A stretch of DNA of 37,192 nucleotides from NCBI GenBank assembly GCA_001801885.1, contig MGYU01000100.1, positions 1 through 37,192 of the forward strand, given 5' to 3'. Positions within the stretch are counted from its first letter, which is position 1. Every line of letters starts with the position of its first letter. This stretch comes from Gammaproteobacteria bacterium RIFCSPLOWO2_12_47_11 (GTDB lineage: Bacteria; Pseudomonadota; Gammaproteobacteria; Eutrophobiales; Eutrophobiaceae). Below, piece by piece: positions 1-10,278 of this stretch. The position numbers and the translations under genes are program-made. Under the pieces are notes generated by a model, which was not told the origin of the DNA, ran no database searches, and saw only the letters and a program-made list of their open reading frames with translations.

Positions 1-2604
1 GTCAGCGGCGGCTTCGGCAGTGACACCTTCAATTTCAATACATCAACCTTCGTTTCCGGCGGAGTGTCCGGCGATTCAGCTACTGATGTGTTCAATGTGG
101 ATTTCGATGTCACGGCCAACCTGTTTGGCGGCAGTGGTGACGACACGTTCAATCTGAATGCGAACCTCTCCGGCGATATCGACGCCGGTTCCGGGGACGA
201 TACCGTCAACTTCAATGCGAGCTTGGTGTCCGGCAACGTGTTCGGCAACGTCGGCGATGACACCTTCAATTTCAGTACGACGGTCAATATCACGGATGAT
301 GTCACCGGCGGCACGGGGGATGATACGTTTAACATCTTTAGTAATGTCACGGCCAGCCTGTTCGGCGAAGATGGCAACGATACGTTCAATTTCAATGCTA
401 ACGTATCCGGCGTGGTAGATGGTAATACCGGCAATGATACCTTCAATTTCAATACATCAGTGGCCGTCACCGGAGATGTCTTCGGCAGTGACGGCAATGA
501 TGTTTTCAATGTGTCCTTCGATGTCACTGCGGACCTGATCGGTGGTAGTGCTGATGACACGTTCAATCTGAACGCAAATGTATTTGGCGATGTATTTGGC
601 AATGCCGGCATCGATACGTTTATATTGGATGGGTCTGGCAACGTCACTGGCACGACCGGGATCGATGGCGGGTTGGGCAATGACTTTTTATTCGGGAATA
701 ACTCCACCAATACCTGGAACATCACGGCGCTGAATAAAGGCAATCTGGTGGACGGGAACGGGACAAATCAATTTGTGAACATCGAGAACCTGACCGGTGG
801 GACAACCAATGATACGTTTATCTTTACCGGCGCAGCCGGCGGTGTAGCAGGGACTGTGAATGGTGGGGTCGGGGGCGGCACCAATACACTGGATTATTCG
901 GCTATAGCCGGTCCCGTGTCAGTGGTATTGAATGCAACGGACACGGTCGGTTTCCAGGGCACGGCGACGAGGACCGGCGGTATCAGAAATATCAACAACC
1001 TGCTGGGTAGTCCGGGCAATGATAGCCTGAGTGGCACCACAGCAGCAGGCACATGGAATCTAACGGCAACCGGCGGTACCTATACCAGTGGTAATTCCTT
1101 TACTTTTTCTACTATCGAAAATGTCAATTCACGCGGAACAGATACACTCTCCGGCGGCACGTTTGCCGGTAACATTGGTATCAGTGGGGATGCCACATGG
1201 ACTTTTGTAAACGGTACACCAATCAGTAATTCAATTACGGGTGATGGCACGTTAACCATACCCAACGGCGGTGCGGTCGTTGTCGGCCCGGGAGGCCTGA
1301 TATTGCCTGACATGGCTGCCCCTGTTCCGGGAGGGTTCACCGGTCATCTGATTATCGGTGGGGCGATTACGGATCCGACACCTACTCCCGACTCTATGGC
1401 TGATGCAGACGTGATTGTTGTTAACGCTACGAGTTTGACCGTGAATAGCGCCATTATCACAGGCGGGAATCTGACGATACTCGCAGGTGATATCTTCCTG
1501 AATAATAATATTACTGCGGGTGCTGCCGGACCGGCGGGTAAGGAACTGGTTTTGTTTGCCGTGCCGGATACCCCTGATACTACGGATGGTAATATCACTG
1601 GCGTAGTCCCCGTTACACTTGCGGCAAAAAACGCCGTGTTTATTGCGGAAGGCAATGTAGTCAATCCGAATAATATATTACTGAATTTTGCCGGTGGTTC
1701 GATTGAGGTCGCCACCGGAGCGGGAACACCGTTGTCTTTCGCTCCAGGATCAACTGCTTCGAGCCCAGGCGGCCAGACACCAACATTTAATAATATTATT
1801 GGAAACCTGCTGGCTGCAGGTGCAGGCGGTATCAATTTTCAAACAGCCATAATTGTAATTCCCAATCCGGCAGCTGACCTGGCAGGTCTGGAAGAACTGG
1901 GCTTTATCGATACCGGTCTGTTCGAACAGGAACTGACGCTGTTTGGTATTATCGGCTATGGTATTGCGCTGGCACTGGCACAGTGCGAAGAAGTTGAAGG
2001 TTGCGCCCCGAACGTTACGGAAGAAGAATTAAATGAACTGATAGTCCAACTGGAAGCACGGATTGCAGAACTGGAGAAACGTTGTGATGGTGGTGATGCT
2101 GAGGCCTGTGCCTTGGTTGAAGGATACAACGAAGAACTTGGCAAGTTCATGGCCTATCGTGAAGAGCTCCAGCAATATCTTACTGCCGGTGCAGAAGAAG
2201 AACTGGGTGATGAATTCACTGACGAGTTTGGTGGGGAAGAGCCGGCAACAGGTGCACAGGCAAGTATTAATGTTCTCGTCAGGATGCTGGAGTCGGTCAA
2301 GGCAAGGATCCAGTGGCTTGAGGGCCTCCTGACCAATCCGGAAGAGCGTGCACGCCTCGGCGCCATTACCGGTATAGAGCTGACCCTGGAAGCCTTGAAC
2401 GAGATAATCGAAGGCGCCAAGGTCCAATCGCAATTCATTGAACGGCAGATTAAACTGTTACAGGAAGGTACGCAGGCACAACAGGTAGTCCCGCCGGTAT
2501 TTACCGCTGAAGCCGCAGATTACAGCAGAATACAGACTGTGGTTTATGGTCCGTCACTTCTCGATCTGAACCAGAAATTAACGATGAATGGGAACTGGAA
2601 CTGA
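1..2604 (+). CDS. Large beta-repeat surface protein / adhesin-like, C-terminal part (5' end outside window)
   Basis: The reading frame is open from base 1, so the N-terminus lies upstream; the first in-frame GTG (64) is not a credible start. The visible 867 residues begin with about ten imperfect repeats of roughly 20-25 residues carrying G-[DN]-D-[TV]-F-N-[FLV]-N cores separated by Gly/Asp turns, similar to Ca-binding beta-roll or beta-helix adhesins and large TPS/RTX-type exoproteins. A Gly/Thr/Asn-rich non-repetitive region follows. From about base 1930 the composition changes to a helical module that starts with IGYGIALALAQCE, has a second Cys soon after, and continues as a Glu/Leu-rich predicted coiled coil with another Cys pair. 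The protein is presumably exported and cell-surface; the secretion route cannot be seen. The stop TGA overlaps the next gene's ATG by one base, implying translational coupling. Exact family and ligand are unknown. Confidence 0.75.
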   Translation, partial: VSGGFGSDTFNFNTSTFVSGGVSGDSATDVFNVDFDVTANLFGGSGDDTFNLNANLSGDIDAGSGDDTVNFNASLVSGNVFGNVGDDTFNFSTTVNITDDVTGGTGDDTFNIFSNVTASLFGEDGNDTFNFNANVSGVVDGNTGNDTFNFNTSVAVTGDVFGSDGNDVFNVSFDVTADLIGGSADDTFNLNANVFGDVFGNAGIDTFILDGSGNVTGTTGIDGGLGNDFLFGNNSTNTWNITALNKGNLVDGNGTNQFVNIENLTGGTTNDTFIFTGAAGGVAGTVNGGVGGGTNTLDYSAIAGPVSVVLNATDTVGFQGTATRTGGIRNINNLLGSPGNDSLSGTTAAGTWNLTATGGTYTSGNSFTFSTIENVNSRGTDTLSGGTFAGNIGISGDATWTFVNGTPISNSITGDGTLTIPNGGAVVVGPGGLILPDMAAPVPGGFTGHLIIGGAITDPTPTPDSMADADVIVVNATSLTVNSAIITGGNLTILAGDIFLNNNITAGAAGPAGKELVLFAVPDTPDTTDGNITGVVPVTLAAKNAVFIAEGNVVNPNNILLNFAGGSIEVATGAGTPLSFAPGSTASSPGGQTPTFNNIIGNLLAAGAGGINFQTAIIVIPNPAADLAGLEELGFIDTGLFEQELTLFGIIGYGIALALAQCEEVEGCAPNVTEEELNELIVQLEARIAELEKRCDGGDAEACALVEGYNEELGKFMAYREELQQYLTAGAEEELGDEFTDEFGGEEPATGAQASINVLVRMLESVKARIQWLEGLLTNPEERARLGAITGIELTLEALNEIIEGAKVQSQFIERQIKLLQEGTQAQQVVPPVFTAEAADYSRIQTVVYGPSLLDLNQKLTMNGNWN

Positions 2605-3272
2605 TGTCCCGTATTAAGCAACTTCTGAACAAGTCTCTATTCCGTCATGCTGGCGAATGCCAGCATCCAGTAAACAATGGTTTTTACTGGATTACGTTCA
2701 TCACTTTAATTGCGTGGCTACTGGTGATAAACACACCATTCGTTTTTGCCGCTACCGGCAGGATACTCGAAGGCATAGAGGCCGAACAGGCCGATAAAAA
2801 AGCGTTGGTTGCAGAAGCGAATATTTTCAAATCCATTGGCATGGGCATTGCGCTTTCACTGGCACAATGTGAAGGCCAGGATCAATGCCAGGTAATAGAT
2901 GCCGATGAAATAGAACAATTACTAGGTGCATTGGATATACGGATTAATAATCTTATATTACGCCAGGGTGGAGGTGAAGGAGAGTATACGGAAGTGCTCA
3001 CTGTATATATTGATCAGCGTGAAAAATATTTGAAGTATCAGGACAAACTGGAAGAAATAATCGGAACAGAAGCAGCAGTAGATGAAACAGCGCAAGACGC
3101 TCCTGAAACACAGGCATTTGGCACGGATGAACAGGAAGGAGGGGTTGATTTAAGTATCTTCGAGGATGTTGAGGTTGAGGAAGACCTCGGTGGTGATGCA
3201 GGCCCCGGTGCTGATGAAATTCCCAGTGGTGAAACGTTTGAAGATGAATATAGTCCGGAAGATATTCAGTAA
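2604..3272 (+). CDS. Small exported protein sharing the C-terminal module of the upstream surface protein
   Basis: 222 residues. The ATG overlaps the upstream TGA (TGATG), which decides the start; no other ATG exists before the hydrophobic segment. The N-terminus is unusual: residues about 13-27 (FRHAGECQHPVNNG) are the translation of a palindromic intergenic-type repeat, placed before a hydrophobic segment (about 28-50, ending FVFAA) that looks like a signal peptide or anchor. The mature part contains IGMGIALSLAQCE followed by a second Cys and a helical segment with RI..L, GG and Y..K spacing that matches the module at the end of the preceding protein. The C-terminal third is very acidic (Asp/Glu/Gly rich) and low complexity. 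The stop codon lies inside a second copy of the same repeat family. Function is unknown; co-transcription and the shared module suggest a partner or accessory of the large surface protein. Confidence 0.7.
   Translation: MSRIKQLLNKSLFRHAGECQHPVNNGFYWITFITLIAWLLVINTPFVFAATGRILEGIEAEQADKKALVAEANIFKSIGMGIALSLAQCEGQDQCQVIDADEIEQLLGALDIRINNLILRQGGGEGEYTEVLTVYIDQREKYLKYQDKLEEIIGTEAAVDETAQDAPETQAFGTDEQEGGVDLSIFEDVEVEEDLGGDAGPGADEIPSGETFEDEYSPEDIQ
2647..2690. repeat. Double-hairpin palindromic repeat inside coding sequence
   Basis: Two adjacent hairpins: ATGCTGGC-GAAT-GCCAGCAT (2647-2666) and CCAGTAAA-N8-TTTACTGG (2667-2690). This is the kind of palindromic repeat that yields RHAGECQHP-like peptides when translated. 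It lies in frame within the 5' part of the small exported-protein gene, 43 bases after the stop of the large surface protein. Confidence 0.75.
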
Positions 3273-3310
3273 ACAAATGGTATAACTGGATTCCCGCTCA
3301 TCAATTACCC
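3267..3310. repeat. Second partial copy of the same repeat, supplying a stop codon
   Basis: The sequence CAGTAAACAAATGG, then ACTGGATT and a GTTCATC/GCTCATC-like end, resembles the second half of the 2647-2706 copy. The TAA of the 222-residue exported protein is the TAA inside CAGTAAACA, whereas in the first copy the same motif is read in another frame as coding sequence. Confidence 0.55.
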
Positions 3311-3360
3311 GCCGCTCCTGCGCATCCATGCGCTCGCGGCATACCGTACATCCTGTACAT

Positions 3361-3395
3361 AATCACCAATTGCTATTCACTAATCACTGTCAGTT
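3361..3395. repeat. 7-bp in-register tract at the nuoH 3' end
   Basis: Five consecutive 7-mers (AATCACC, AATTGCT, ATTCACT, AATCACT, GTCAGTT) lie directly behind nuoH. The nuoH stop (complement of TTA at 3394-3396) overlaps the tract. The rest of the spacer, 3311-3360, has a GTACATCCTGTAC palindrome and no recognisable gene. Confidence 0.55.
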
Positions 3396-4467
3396 AATCA
3401 AACCACGGCGGTACTTCCAGTACCACCAATACCGCGGCCACGATCAACCAGACTATGGTGATCGGAATAAAAACCTTCCAGCCGAGCCGCATAATCTGAT
3501 CATAACGATAGCGCGGGAAGGTTGCACGTAACCATAAAAACAAAAACAGGAACGATGATGTCTTGGCCAGCAGCCAGAATACGCTTGGTGCACCTAAAAC
3601 AGGAACACCCTGGAACGGTGACAACCAGCCTCCAAAAAACATGATCGAGCATAATATTGCTATCAGGATCATATTGGCATATTCCGCCATGAAAAATACG
3701 GAAAAGGCCATGCCTCCATATTCGACATGAAATCCGGCCACGATCTCTGATTCACCTTCAGTCACGTCAAAGGGTGCACGATTGGTCTCGGCCACACCCG
3801 AAATGAAATAGACACCCACTAAGGGAAGCAACGGCAACCAGAACCAGTGGATGATACTGCCATCCTGGGCTGCGACAATGTCACCAAGATTAAGGCTTCC
3901 TGATGCGATCAATACACCAACCAGGGCAAATCCCATGGCTATCTCATAGGCAACGATCTGGGCCACAGATCGCATAGCGCCGAGAAAGGCATATTTCGAA
4001 TTGGATGCCCAACCGGCAATGATGATGCCGTAGACTGCAAGTGAGGTCAGCGCCAGGATATACAACAAACCGGCGTTAATATCAGAAAGCACCAATACAT
4101 CATTAAACGGGATCACTGCCCAGGCGGCGAGGGATGGCGCGACCGAGAGTATGGGGGCAATGATAAACAATGTCTTGCTGGCGCCACTCGGTATGATGAT
4201 CTCCTTGAAGATCAATTTCATGGCATCGGCGATCGGCTGCAGCCAGCCTCTCGGGCCAACACGGTTCGGTCCGATGCGAACCTGCATATAACCAATGATC
4301 TTGCGTTCGGCATACGGCAACCAGGCGACAGTGATCAACACCGGGACCAGGATCGCGACGATCTTGGTAATAATTTCCAGCATTGATACTGCATAGGGCT
4401 GAATCTCGGCAGGAAATAATGCGCCACTGATGGGAAGAAACAGATAATTACGTAACAGTTCCATCAT
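3394..4467 (-). CDS. nuoH: NADH-quinone oxidoreductase subunit H
   Basis: Multi-helix membrane subunit that forms part of the quinone chamber of complex I. Recognised by family stretches such as [38 protein letters not shown] and the C-terminal [21 protein letters not shown]. The length of about 357 residues is normal. The open frame begins with GTG ATG ATG; the ATG at 4467 overlaps the nuoG TGA by one base and is the likely start, giving tight coupling. In typical operons nuoI follows, but here the operon ends and a 7-bp repeat tract and the convergent surface-protein genes begin. The protein itself looks complete and ends WFD. Confidence 0.95.
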   Translation of the reverse strand: MMELLRNYLFLPISGALFPAEIQPYAVSMLEIITKIVAILVPVLITVAWLPYAERKIIGYMQVRIGPNRVGPRGWLQPIADAMKLIFKEIIIPSGASKTLFIIAPILSVAPSLAAWAVIPFNDVLVLSDINAGLLYILALTSLAVYGIIIAGWASNSKYAFLGAMRSVAQIVAYEIAMGFALVGVLIASGSLNLGDIVAAQDGSIIHWFWLPLLPLVGVYFISGVAETNRAPFDVTEGESEIVAGFHVEYGGMAFSVFFMAEYANMILIAILCSIMFFGGWLSPFQGVPVLGAPSVFWLLAKTSSFLFLFLWLRATFPRYRYDQIMRLGWKVFIPITIVWLIVAAVLVVLEVPPWFD

Positions 4468-6848
4468 CACGATTTACCCAGTTTAATCTCACCATACCAT
4501 GCGCCGAGTTGTGCATGACACGGTTGCGCTGCATGTATTAATACACAACGACCCGGGATACGATTATCAATGACAACGGGTAATGTCAGGGTTTGCTCAT
4601 CCTGCTCGACTTTGGCCTTGTCACCTTCTTGCAGACCCAATTGTCTGGCAAGTGCTGCATTGATATGTGCTGCACCATCAGTAATATCTGCTGTTTGTTG
4701 CAGTGACTTCGCCCGGCGTGTGACTGGATCAATCGCATTCATCGGAATATCCGCAATTCGTTGCAGACCATGACTGTCTGATGATATTGAAACCGGTATT
4801 TTCCAGTTCACATTATTGGATGGCACCACATCAGCAATGGTCATTTGCAGTTCATCCCGGATCTCGACAGAGGTGTTGTAATCAAAACCCGGAAGATTAA
4901 ACAGATTGCCCATAACACGCAGTATCTTCCAGCCCGGACGCGCCTCACCGGCAGGTTGAACAACACCATTAAAACTCTGACTGCGGCCTTCATTATTTAT
5001 ATAGGTGCCGGAAGTTTCGGCAAATAATCCGACAGGTAACAGGACATGCGCATATGACTTCATCATATCCGTCTGGTACGCAGTCAAGCTGACGACAAAC
5101 CCGGCAGATCGCAACGCTTGTAAAGCCTGAAGGCCATTCCAGCAATCAAGTTCCGGCTCAATACCCATCAGCACATAAGCTTTTAATCCCTCTGAAAACA
5201 TGCTGCCGGCATCCAGACCGGATTTGTCAGATTTTGTGCCACCGGGCTTGCGATGCGGCAGCATACCGGCCAGGCATGCACCTGCGCTATTGGCAGATTC
5301 CGCCAGGAATCCGATCTTCACATTGGCAAGTCTTGCGATTGCACCGGCCAGTGCCCGTAAAGTTGAAAATTCAGGATGTGCTGTGGCCAGATTTCCCAAC
5401 AGGATCATACCGTTTTGCGCATCCTTTAATTTGCCCGCCATTAATCTGTGTTCATCCGTAATGGCGACTGAATTCACATGATTCATCAAGGTTGCATCGA
5501 CACCTGCTCCACCTTGCCCGGTTAATGCCTTCAGAATTCCTGTCAGTGCGGTTGCCAATCCGGCAGGTGTAACGATGATCTTTGCGCTGGTATTAAAGTT
5601 AAAATCATAATCCACCGGGTTGACAATCAGCAGACAGCAACCACGCATGGATGCCTTGCGCAACCGGTGATTGATGATTGGCTGTTCCTTGCGTACGTTA
5701 CTACCGATCAATAACACACAATCAAGCTTTTCCAGATCAACAATCCCGGTTCCCAACCAGGGAAAGAGCGGATCAGCATCCTGATCAGTAAAATCACCTT
5801 GCCGGATACGGTGATCAATATTGTGACTGCCTAGACCTCTCATTATTTTTTGCAACAGATAAAGTTCTTCCAGTGTGGACGAAGGTGATGCGAGTGTGGC
5901 AATGTTGCCGGCACCTGATTTCTTGATTACATTGTTGATACCATCGATGGCGAACTGCAGTGCAGTTTCCCAGTCTACCCCGCTCCAGGTATTGCCTTCC
6001 CTGATCATCGGCACAGTCAGACGATCAGAATGATATAACCCCTCATAACTGAAACGGTCCCGGTCCGACAACCAGACTTCATTGATCGATTCGTTCTCAG
6101 CGGGGACCACACGCTTGACCCTGTCCTGTTTGATATGAATTTGAATATTTGAACCCACGCTATCATGCGGTGCGATACTATCGCGCTGCTGCATCTCCCA
6201 GGCACGGGCGGAGAAGCGGAATGGCTTGGAGGTCAATGCGCCGACCGGGCAGATATCAATAATATTCCCGGACATTTCGGACACCATGCTCTTTTCTATG
6301 TAGGTACCGATCTCCATATGTTCCCCACGACCGGTGGCCCCCAGTTCACGCATACCCGCGATCTCCTGGCCAAACCGCACACATCGTGTGCAATGAATAC
6401 AGCGGGTCATGTCGGTCTGCACCAATGGGCCGATGTTCTTGTCCTGAACCACTCGCTTGTTTTCCTGGTAGCGAGAGACATCGCGACCATAACCCATTGC
6501 CAGATCCTGTAATTCACACTCGCCACCCTGATCGCAGATTGGGCAATCCAGCGGGTGATTGATCAACAGAAACTCCATCACCGCTTTCTGTGACTCGAGA
6601 GCACGTTGAGACCGGGTCTTTACCTTCATCCCTTCCATGACCGGCGTGGCACAGGCTGGTAATGGTTTCGGCGCTTTCTCCACATCCACGAGACACATAC
6701 GGCAATTTGCAGCTATAGACAATTTCTTGTGATAGCAGAATCGCGGCACATAGATATCATTATTATCCGTGACTTCAATCAGCATCTGCCCCTTGCGTGC
6801 CTGCAAAAGTTTGCCGTCTACTTCGATTGTTATGAGGTCAGTAGTCAT
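4467..6848 (-). CDS. nuoG: NADH-quinone oxidoreductase subunit G
   Basis: 793-residue iron-sulfur subunit of the peripheral arm of complex I, carrying electrons from NuoEF towards NuoI/NuoB. N-terminal 2Fe-2S ferredoxin domain with C38, C49, C52, C66; His-containing 4Fe-4S site with H98, C102, C105, C111; a further 4Fe-4S site with C150, C153, C156, C200 (CPVGAL). The rest is a molybdopterin-oxidoreductase-like domain that serves structurally in this family. The start ATG (6848) lies inside a 7-bp repeat tract, so the first codons (MTTD) are part of the repeat pattern. It lies 52 bp after nuoF and overlaps nuoH. Confidence 0.95.
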   Translation of the reverse strand: MTTDLITIEVDGKLLQARKGQMLIEVTDNNDIYVPRFCYHKKLSIAANCRMCLVDVEKAPKPLPACATPVMEGMKVKTRSQRALESQKAVMEFLLINHPLDCPICDQGGECELQDLAMGYGRDVSRYQENKRVVQDKNIGPLVQTDMTRCIHCTRCVRFGQEIAGMRELGATGRGEHMEIGTYIEKSMVSEMSGNIIDICPVGALTSKPFRFSARAWEMQQRDSIAPHDSVGSNIQIHIKQDRVKRVVPAENESINEVWLSDRDRFSYEGLYHSDRLTVPMIREGNTWSGVDWETALQFAIDGINNVIKKSGAGNIATLASPSSTLEELYLLQKIMRGLGSHNIDHRIRQGDFTDQDADPLFPWLGTGIVDLEKLDCVLLIGSNVRKEQPIINHRLRKASMRGCCLLIVNPVDYDFNFNTSAKIIVTPAGLATALTGILKALTGQGGAGVDATLMNHVNSVAITDEHRLMAGKLKDAQNGMILLGNLATAHPEFSTLRALAGAIARLANVKIGFLAESANSAGACLAGMLPHRKPGGTKSDKSGLDAGSMFSEGLKAYVLMGIEPELDCWNGLQALQALRSAGFVVSLTAYQTDMMKSYAHVLLPVGLFAETSGTYINNEGRSQSFNGVVQPAGEARPGWKILRVMGNLFNLPGFDYNTSVEIRDELQMTIADVVPSNNVNWKIPVSISSDSHGLQRIADIPMNAIDPVTRRAKSLQQTADITDGAAHINAALARQLGLQEGDKAKVEQDEQTLTLPVVIDNRIPGRCVLIHAAQPCHAQLGAWYGEIKLGKS

Positions 6849-6899
6849 TTGTCAGTCGTCAGTTGTTATCAGTTACCAATCACTAATTACTAATCACCA
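6837..6899. repeat. 7-bp in-register tract between nuoF and nuoG
   Basis: Nine consecutive 7-mers in register: GTCAGTA, GTCATTT, GTCAGTC, GTCAGTT, GTTATCA, GTTACCA, ATCACTA, ATTACTA, ATCACCA. The nuoF stop (6901-6903) is immediately adjacent on one side and the nuoG start codon (6846-6848) lies inside the tract. Confidence 0.75.
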
Positions 6900-6900
6900 T

Positions 6901-8208
6901 TCATGCCGCCATGTTCTTTTCGTTACCCACCATGCAGGTCTTGTGCTTGATGTGATATTCAAACTCATTCCGGAATTGTTTGACGAAACTTCTGACCGGC
7001 CACGCCGCGGCTTCACCGAGTGCACAAATCGTATGACCTTCAATCTTGCTAGCCACACTGTCCAGTTTGTCCAGGTCTTCCGGTAATCCTTTGCCATTCT
7101 CTATGCGGCTTATCACACGATATAACCAGCCGGTACCTTCACGACAGGGTGTGCATTGCCCGCATGATTCCGAATAATAGAAACGCGAGATACGTTCCAG
7201 CACACGTACCATGCAGGTGGTATCATCCATAACGATCACTGCCCCTGAACCTAACATTGATCCGGCCTTCTGGATCGATTCATAATCCATATTGGTTTCC
7301 ATCATGACATGACCCCGCACGACAGGAACGGAAGAACCACCGGGAATCACCGCCTTCAACTGGCGGCCATTGCGCACGCCACCGGCCAACTCGAGTAATT
7401 TTGCAAAAGGTGTACCCATAGGTAATTCAAAATTACCCGGATTATTGACATGACCGCTGACCGAAAAACATTTGGTGCCGCCGCTGTTCTGTACACCCAT
7501 TCCCAGAAACCAGGTGGCACCATTGCGTATGATCGATGGGACTGAAGCAAATGACTCGGTGTTATTAACCGTGGTCGGGCGTCCATAAAGACCAAAAGTC
7601 GCCGGAAACGGCGGTTTGAATCTGGGCAATCCTTTTTTCCCTTCCAGTGATTCCAGTAAGGCCGTTTCTTCACCACAGATATAAGCGCCAGCACCGAGTG
7701 TGCCATAAATATCAACGTCAACATTGCTACCCAGCACATTCTTGCCGAGATAGCCCTCGGCATAGGCCTCTTTCAGGGCCGCTTCAAAACGCCGCCAGGG
7801 TTCATCCATGAATTCACCGCGCATGTAGTTGTAGGCCACTTTGGTATTCATGGCATAACAGGCGATGGCCAGACCTTCAATAATTGCATGTGGATTGAAG
7901 CGCAGGATGTCCCGGTCCTTGCAGGTACCGGGCTCACTCTCGTCTGAATTGCAGACCACGTATCTCGGACCTTCAATATTACGCGGCATGAAGCTCCACT
8001 TGAGACCGGTCGGGAAACCCGCCCCGCCCCGTCCGCGCAGACCGGAAACCTTCACGTCTTCAATAATTTTCTCCGGGGGTATCTTTTCCCGAAGGATCTT
8101 TGTCCATGCCTCGTAACCATCGACCCGGCGATAATTCTCCAGTGTCCAGGGTTCATCAAACCGGAGCGTTGCGTAACAGACCTGATTGATATTCCTTTCT
8201 GCAGTCAT
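6901..8208 (-). CDS. nuoF: NADH-quinone oxidoreductase subunit F
   Basis: 435 residues; carries the NADH and FMN sites of complex I plus the N3 4Fe-4S cluster. The glycine-rich [16 protein letters not shown] and [19 protein letters not shown] segments are the FMN/NADH fold signatures; [11 protein letters not shown] gives cluster ligands C349, C352, C355, with C395 in HTICALGE. Length is typical. It overlaps the end of nuoE by 4 bp, a usual coupled arrangement. The TGA stop is followed directly by a tract of 7-bp repeats. Confidence 0.96.
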   Translation of the reverse strand: MTAERNINQVCYATLRFDEPWTLENYRRVDGYEAWTKILREKIPPEKIIEDVKVSGLRGRGGAGFPTGLKWSFMPRNIEGPRYVVCNSDESEPGTCKDRDILRFNPHAIIEGLAIACYAMNTKVAYNYMRGEFMDEPWRRFEAALKEAYAEGYLGKNVLGSNVDVDIYGTLGAGAYICGEETALLESLEGKKGLPRFKPPFPATFGLYGRPTTVNNTESFASVPSIIRNGATWFLGMGVQNSGGTKCFSVSGHVNNPGNFELPMGTPFAKLLELAGGVRNGRQLKAVIPGGSSVPVVRGHVMMETNMDYESIQKAGSMLGSGAVIVMDDTTCMVRVLERISRFYYSESCGQCTPCREGTGWLYRVISRIENGKGLPEDLDKLDSVASKIEGHTICALGEAAAWPVRSFVKQFRNEFEYHIKHKTCMVGNEKNMAA

Positions 8209-8705
8209 TCCAGTTTATCCAGTATCTCATCCACTTTTTCCGGGGTGAGGTCTTCATAATAGACATGATCAACCATCATCATCGGCCCGCCACAACAGGC
8301 CGCCAGGCATTCCTCTTCGAGTTTCAGATAATAGCGTCCATCTTTGGTTGATTCGCCGGTTTTTATACCCAGTTTCTTTTCAATATGGGTGACTATCTCG
8401 TCAGAACCGCTCAACATGCAGGAAATATTCGTGCACACCGAAATGCTGCGACGGCCGCAGGGTTGGGTCTCCAGCATGGAATAAAATGAAACCACCTCAT
8501 ACACCGTGATCTTCGGCATCTCCAGGTAATCCGCCACAGCATCCATGAGTTCAACCGTCAAATACCCCTTGTTCTCATGCTGCACTTCCCGCAATGCCGC
8601 GAGCACCGCCGACTGTTTTTTATCAGCTGGATATTTTTTTATCCACCGATCGATCTCCTCACGGGCGTGATTTGAAAGCTCAGTTTTTTTCAATGCTTCA
8701 GTCAT
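8205..8705 (-). CDS. nuoE: NADH-quinone oxidoreductase subunit E
   Basis: 166-residue thioredoxin-fold 2Fe-2S protein (24 kDa subunit type) that partners NuoF. Ligand pattern C91-x4-C96 and C133-x3-C137 is visible in CTNISC and ECLAACCGG. An N-terminal helical segment has the usual [14 protein letters not shown] pattern. It is preceded by an insertion of palindromic repeat sequence that separates it from nuoD by 143 bp, and it overlaps nuoF by 4 bp. Confidence 0.95.
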   Translation of the reverse strand: MTEALKKTELSNHAREEIDRWIKKYPADKKQSAVLAALREVQHENKGYLTVELMDAVADYLEMPKITVYEVVSFYSMLETQPCGRRSISVCTNISCMLSGSDEIVTHIEKKLGIKTGESTKDGRYYLKLEEECLAACCGGPMMMVDHVYYEDLTPEKVDEILDKLE

Positions 8706-8741
8706 TTTTTAAAATTTAATTATTCTTCCAATGAGCAAGTA

Positions 8742-8840
8742 TTTTGCGTTCAGGCAAGGCGCGAGGTCCTTTGCACCCGCAGCGTACACACTAGTACGTG
8801 AGGACTGCAAAGGGCCAAGCAACACAGCATGAGCGCAAAA
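8742..8840. repeat. Imperfect inverted-repeat element between nuoD and nuoE
   Basis: Outer arms TTTTGCGTTCAGGC (8742-8755) and GCATGAGCGCAAAA (8827-8840) match at 12 of 14 positions as an inverted repeat; inner arms GGTCCTTTGCA (8765-8775) and TGCAAAGGGCC (8806-8816) match at 10 of 11. It ends 8 bases from the nuoD stop codon (8849-8851). No ORF; MITE-like intergenic repeat. Confidence 0.7.
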
Positions 8841-8848
8841 GACGCAGC

Positions 8849-10102
8849 TCATCGGTCTATTTCGCCAAAGACTATGTCCTGCGTTCCAATTACAGCTACA
8901 ACGTCCGCCAGCATATGCCCCTGCACCATTTCATTCATCGCGGACAGGTGGGCAAAACCGGCCGCACGGATCTTCACACGATAAGGTTTATTGGCCCCGT
9001 CTGAAACAAGATAGATACCGAACTCCCCTTTCGGATGTTCCACCGCCGAATAAACCTCGCCTTCCGGTACACAATAACCTTCTGTAAACAATTTGAAATG
9101 ATGGATGAGGGATTCCATATCATCTTTCATCTCCACACGTGAGGGCGGCACCAGTTTGTGATCATCGATGATTACCGGACCGGGATTTTTACGCAGCCAG
9201 TCCACACATTGTTTAATGATCCGGTTGGACTGGCGCATTTCTTCTATACGCACCACGTAACGATCATAACAATCACCGTTGGTGCCAATCGGTATATCAA
9301 AATCCATCTGGCCATAAACTTCATAGGGTTGCTTTTTGCGCAGGTCCCAGGCAATACCGGAACCACGCAACATAGGACCGGTAAACCCCAGTTGCAGTGC
9401 CCGCTCCGGTGAAACCACACCGATACCCACCGTACGTTGCTTCCAGATCCGGTTGTCTGTCAGTAATGTTTCATATTCATCCACGGCGACCGGAAAGCGA
9501 TCAGTAAATGATTCTATGAAATCCAGCAGTGAACCCTGCCGGTTTTCATTCAGTTTTCTGACTTCTTCTGCATTGTGCCATTTCGAGGGCTGGTAATGCG
9601 GCATGGATTCCGGCAGATCACGATAGACGCCTCCGGGCCGGAAATAGGTTGCATGCATCCTGGTGCCGGAAACGGCCTCATAACAATCCATCAGGTCTTC
9701 GCGTTCGCGGAAACAGTAGAGAAATATCGTCATCGCACCGATATCGAGACCATGCGAAGCAAGCCACAAGAGGTGGTTGAGTATTCGCGTTATCTCGGAA
9801 TACATGACACGGATATACTGCGCGCGTAATGGCGGGGTGACGCCCAGCAACATCTCGATGGCACGCACATAGGCATGTTCGTTACACATCATGGAAACAT
9901 AATCGAGACGGTCCATGTATCCGATGCTCTGATTGTAGGGTTTGCTCTCGGCCAGTTTTTCGGTGGCACGGTGCAGGAGGCCGATATGCGGATCGGCGCG
10001 TTCGATGACTTCACCATCCATCTCCAGCACCAGACGCAACACCCCATGCGCCGCCGGATGCTGCGGTCCGAAGTTCATGGTCATGTTGCGTATTTCGGGC
10101 AT
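8849..10102 (-). CDS. nuoD: NADH-quinone oxidoreductase subunit D
   Basis: 417-residue 49 kDa-type subunit that helps form the quinone-binding site next to NuoB. Family landmarks: N-terminal [34 protein letters not shown], and C-terminal [13 protein letters not shown] and [21 protein letters not shown]. Start ATG at 10102; length matches separate NuoD proteins, not a NuoCD fusion. The stop codon is followed within 8 bases by a palindromic repeat element. Confidence 0.96.
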   Translation of the reverse strand: MPEIRNMTMNFGPQHPAAHGVLRLVLEMDGEVIERADPHIGLLHRATEKLAESKPYNQSIGYMDRLDYVSMMCNEHAYVRAIEMLLGVTPPLRAQYIRVMYSEITRILNHLLWLASHGLDIGAMTIFLYCFREREDLMDCYEAVSGTRMHATYFRPGGVYRDLPESMPHYQPSKWHNAEEVRKLNENRQGSLLDFIESFTDRFPVAVDEYETLLTDNRIWKQRTVGIGVVSPERALQLGFTGPMLRGSGIAWDLRKKQPYEVYGQMDFDIPIGTNGDCYDRYVVRIEEMRQSNRIIKQCVDWLRKNPGPVIIDDHKLVPPSRVEMKDDMESLIHHFKLFTEGYCVPEGEVYSAVEHPKGEFGIYLVSDGANKPYRVKIRAAGFAHLSAMNEMVQGHMLADVVAVIGTQDIVFGEIDR

Positions 10103-10159
10103 AAAACTACGTTATTCCTAATAATTTTGTTTACTGTTAGTTTCTCTGTTTTTTATGCA

Positions 10160-10278
10160 AGAATTCAGAAGTTAGAATACAGAATTCAGTATTTTTATTC
10201 TGACTTCTGACTTCTGACTCCTGTATTCTTCTTTACCAATCACCAATCACCAATCACGATTCACGAATTACGAATCAC
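10160..10278. repeat. 17 in-register 7-bp units between nuoD and nuoC
   Basis: Starting at 10160 the sequence divides without a gap into 17 heptamers: AGAATTC, AGAAGTT, AGAATAC, AGAATTC, AGTATTT, TTATTCT, GACTTCT twice, GACTCCT, GTATTCT, TCTTTAC, CAATCAC three times, GATTCAC, GAATTAC, GAATCAC. The nuoC stop (10268-10270) and the codons for the last residues (GDS) lie inside it. Confidence 0.8.

Noticed and set aside
64-66. GTG at 64 as the start of the repeat-rich protein
   Set aside because: The same repeat pattern continues in frame to base 1 without a stop, so the gene begins outside the window.
1080-2438. Long open frames on the minus strand under the surface-protein gene
   Set aside because: Low-complexity antisense of a GC-balanced repeat gene; no family features or RBS.
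5200-10210. Plus-strand open frames within nuoG, nuoF and nuoD
   Set aside because: Antisense shadows of well-conserved genes.
10160-10278. CRISPR array
   Set aside because: Unit length is 7 bp with no spacer structure and no cas genes.
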